Notes under the pieces: model-generated
Seen by the model: the letters and a program-made list of their open reading frames with translations, nothing else
Told to the model about the DNA's origin: nothing
The model's database searches: none
Program-made: the position numbers and the translations under genes
Shown here: one piece after another, positions 63,292-64,000 of the stretch
Numbering within the stretch: the first letter of the stretch is position 1
Layout: each line of letters opens with the position of its first letter
From: Microvirga sp. VF16
GTDB lineage: Bacteria; Pseudomonadota; Alphaproteobacteria; Rhizobiales; Beijerinckiaceae
DNA length: 64,000 nucleotides
Assembly: GCF_016864375.1 (NCBI RefSeq)
Contig: NZ_CP069354.1
Coordinates: 2,067,501 to 2,131,500 of the forward strand
Direction: 5' to 3'

Positions 63292-63939
63292 TTAAGCCGC
63301 TTTCCACGCCTGCTGCGCCGTCAGCGTCTCGGCCTGCTCGTGCGCCCGTTTCGCTGCGGGGCGATGGACGTGTCTTTCGCTGTAGATCTCGAAGGCGGCG
63401 CGCTTCTCGATCATGCCTGTCATCATGCCCCATTGCAGGTGGCTGGCGAGCACGACATCGGCGGCGGTGAAGTGATCGCCCGCCACATAGGTCCTGTCCT
63501 TCAGCCAGGCGGAGAGGGTATCCAGCACGCGCGCATAGGAGCCGTAGCCGAAGCTGCCTTCCATGTCGGGTGCGGGATCCCAGCCGCTGGCGTGGTTGGA
63601 GACCGCGGGCTCCAGGCAGGAGGCGGTGAAGAAGAGCCAGCGGTAGTAATCGCCGCGATGCCGGGGCTCGGGCGCAAGGCCCGCCTCGGGGAAGGCATCG
63701 GCCAGATAGGCGCAGATGGCGGCGACCTCGGTCACGACGGTCTTGCCGTGCGTGATCGCCGGCACCTTGCCCATGGGATTGATGGCGAGATAGTGCGGCG
63801 CCTTCATCGTGGTCGTGAAGTCCAGCACCTTGAGGGTGTAGGGACGGCCGATCTCTTCCAGCATCCAGTGCACGATGGCGCTGCGCGATTGCGGATGGGT
63901 ATAGAAGACGAGGTCTGCGCTCATGGTTTGTGTGCTCAT
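63292..63939 (-). CDS. Glutathione S-transferase family protein
   Basis: A 215-residue GST. The thioredoxin-fold half starts VFYTHPQSRSAIVHWMLEEIG with the catalytic-region Ser, then NPMGKVPAITHGKTVVTEVAAIC (cis-Pro and glutathione gamma-glutamyl site). The helical half ends GDHFTAADVVLASHLQWG. ATG 63939 has AGGGAGA upstream; the longer frame is not supported. Substrate unknown. Confidence 0.9.
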   Translation of the reverse strand: MSTQTMSADLVFYTHPQSRSAIVHWMLEEIGRPYTLKVLDFTTTMKAPHYLAINPMGKVPAITHGKTVVTEVAAICAYLADAFPEAGLAPEPRHRGDYYRWLFFTASCLEPAVSNHASGWDPAPDMEGSFGYGSYARVLDTLSAWLKDRTYVAGDHFTAADVVLASHLQWGMMTGMIEKRAAFEIYSERHVHRPAAKRAHEQAETLTAQQAWKAA

Positions 63940-64000
63940 GGGTGTCTCCCTGGTGTTGTGTGAACGGGAGACGGAATAGCGCATGGTGCTGTCAGATTCT

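Noticed and set aside
1..64000. CRISPR array, prophage, or complete insertion sequence
   Set aside because: No regularly spaced direct repeats, phage structural genes or transposase were found on reading both strands.

Overview
The window is GC-rich chromosomal DNA with the gene set of an alphaproteobacterium, most likely a member of the Hyphomicrobiales (Rhizobiales) and possibly close to Microvirga or another Methylobacteriaceae. This is inferred from family content (DUF6455, DUF1236, DUF2778, DUF1127 and DUF1254 proteins, the 'ETFPASDPP' small protein), from GAAC-N7-GAAC LexA-type operator geometry, and from dispersed palindromes around a CCACTTTTGGG core. No rRNA, CRISPR array, phage or complete insertion sequence was seen. 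One tRNA (Asp, GTC) is present.

Layout. 0-8.3 kb: ftsK, a DUF1236 lipoprotein, an SDR oxidoreductase, and a class A penicillin-binding protein coupled to an exported protein of unknown function. 8.3-18 kb: a candidate small RNA, glyoxalase, a deformylase-like protein lacking metal ligands, tRNA-Asp, PhoX, a membrane-anchored sigma-70 region 1.1 protein, two envelope enzymes (DUF882 M15 peptidase, L,D-transpeptidase), a DUF2726 protein, an RNase Z-like hydrolase, DUF305 and a frameshifted copper chaperone. 18-26.6 kb: MYG1 family, histone-deacetylase family, pseudouridine catabolism (psuK-psuG), DUF6455, and a NarL-type two-component pair.

26.6-46.4 kb holds the most distinctive region: a minus-strand cluster with three paralogous signal-less sulfatases (Cys-Thr-Ala-Gly-Arg motif), one long arylsulfatase (CSPTR), a formylglycine-generating enzyme that would activate them, two HAD phosphatase paralogues (one exported, one not), two DUF1254/DUF1214 proteins (one broken by an in-frame amber codon), several small membrane proteins (DUF202, DUF1622, two unassigned), aquaporin Z and a bacterial ionotropic-glutamate-receptor-like protein. 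It faces an outer-membrane SphA-type channel gene. Overlapping ATGA junctions and short spacers suggest two or three transcription units. The natural substrate is not evident from sequence.

46.5-64 kb: a DUF900 lipoprotein hydrolase, a LexA-type operator over a minus-strand promoter, a PL5-type alginate lyase, DUF2778, two methyltransferases, three tiny Arg-rich DUF1127-type proteins, a cupin, a zinc alcohol dehydrogenase, an HNH-like protein, a GGDEF-EAL protein, an isolated cobF, a small ORF-DUF3302-HlyD export unit, flavohaemoglobin and a glutathione transferase.

Three genes in the window look broken (HMA chaperone, one DUF1254 gene, a small membrane ORF). These may be true decay or base-calling errors in GC runs; the sequence alone cannot decide.
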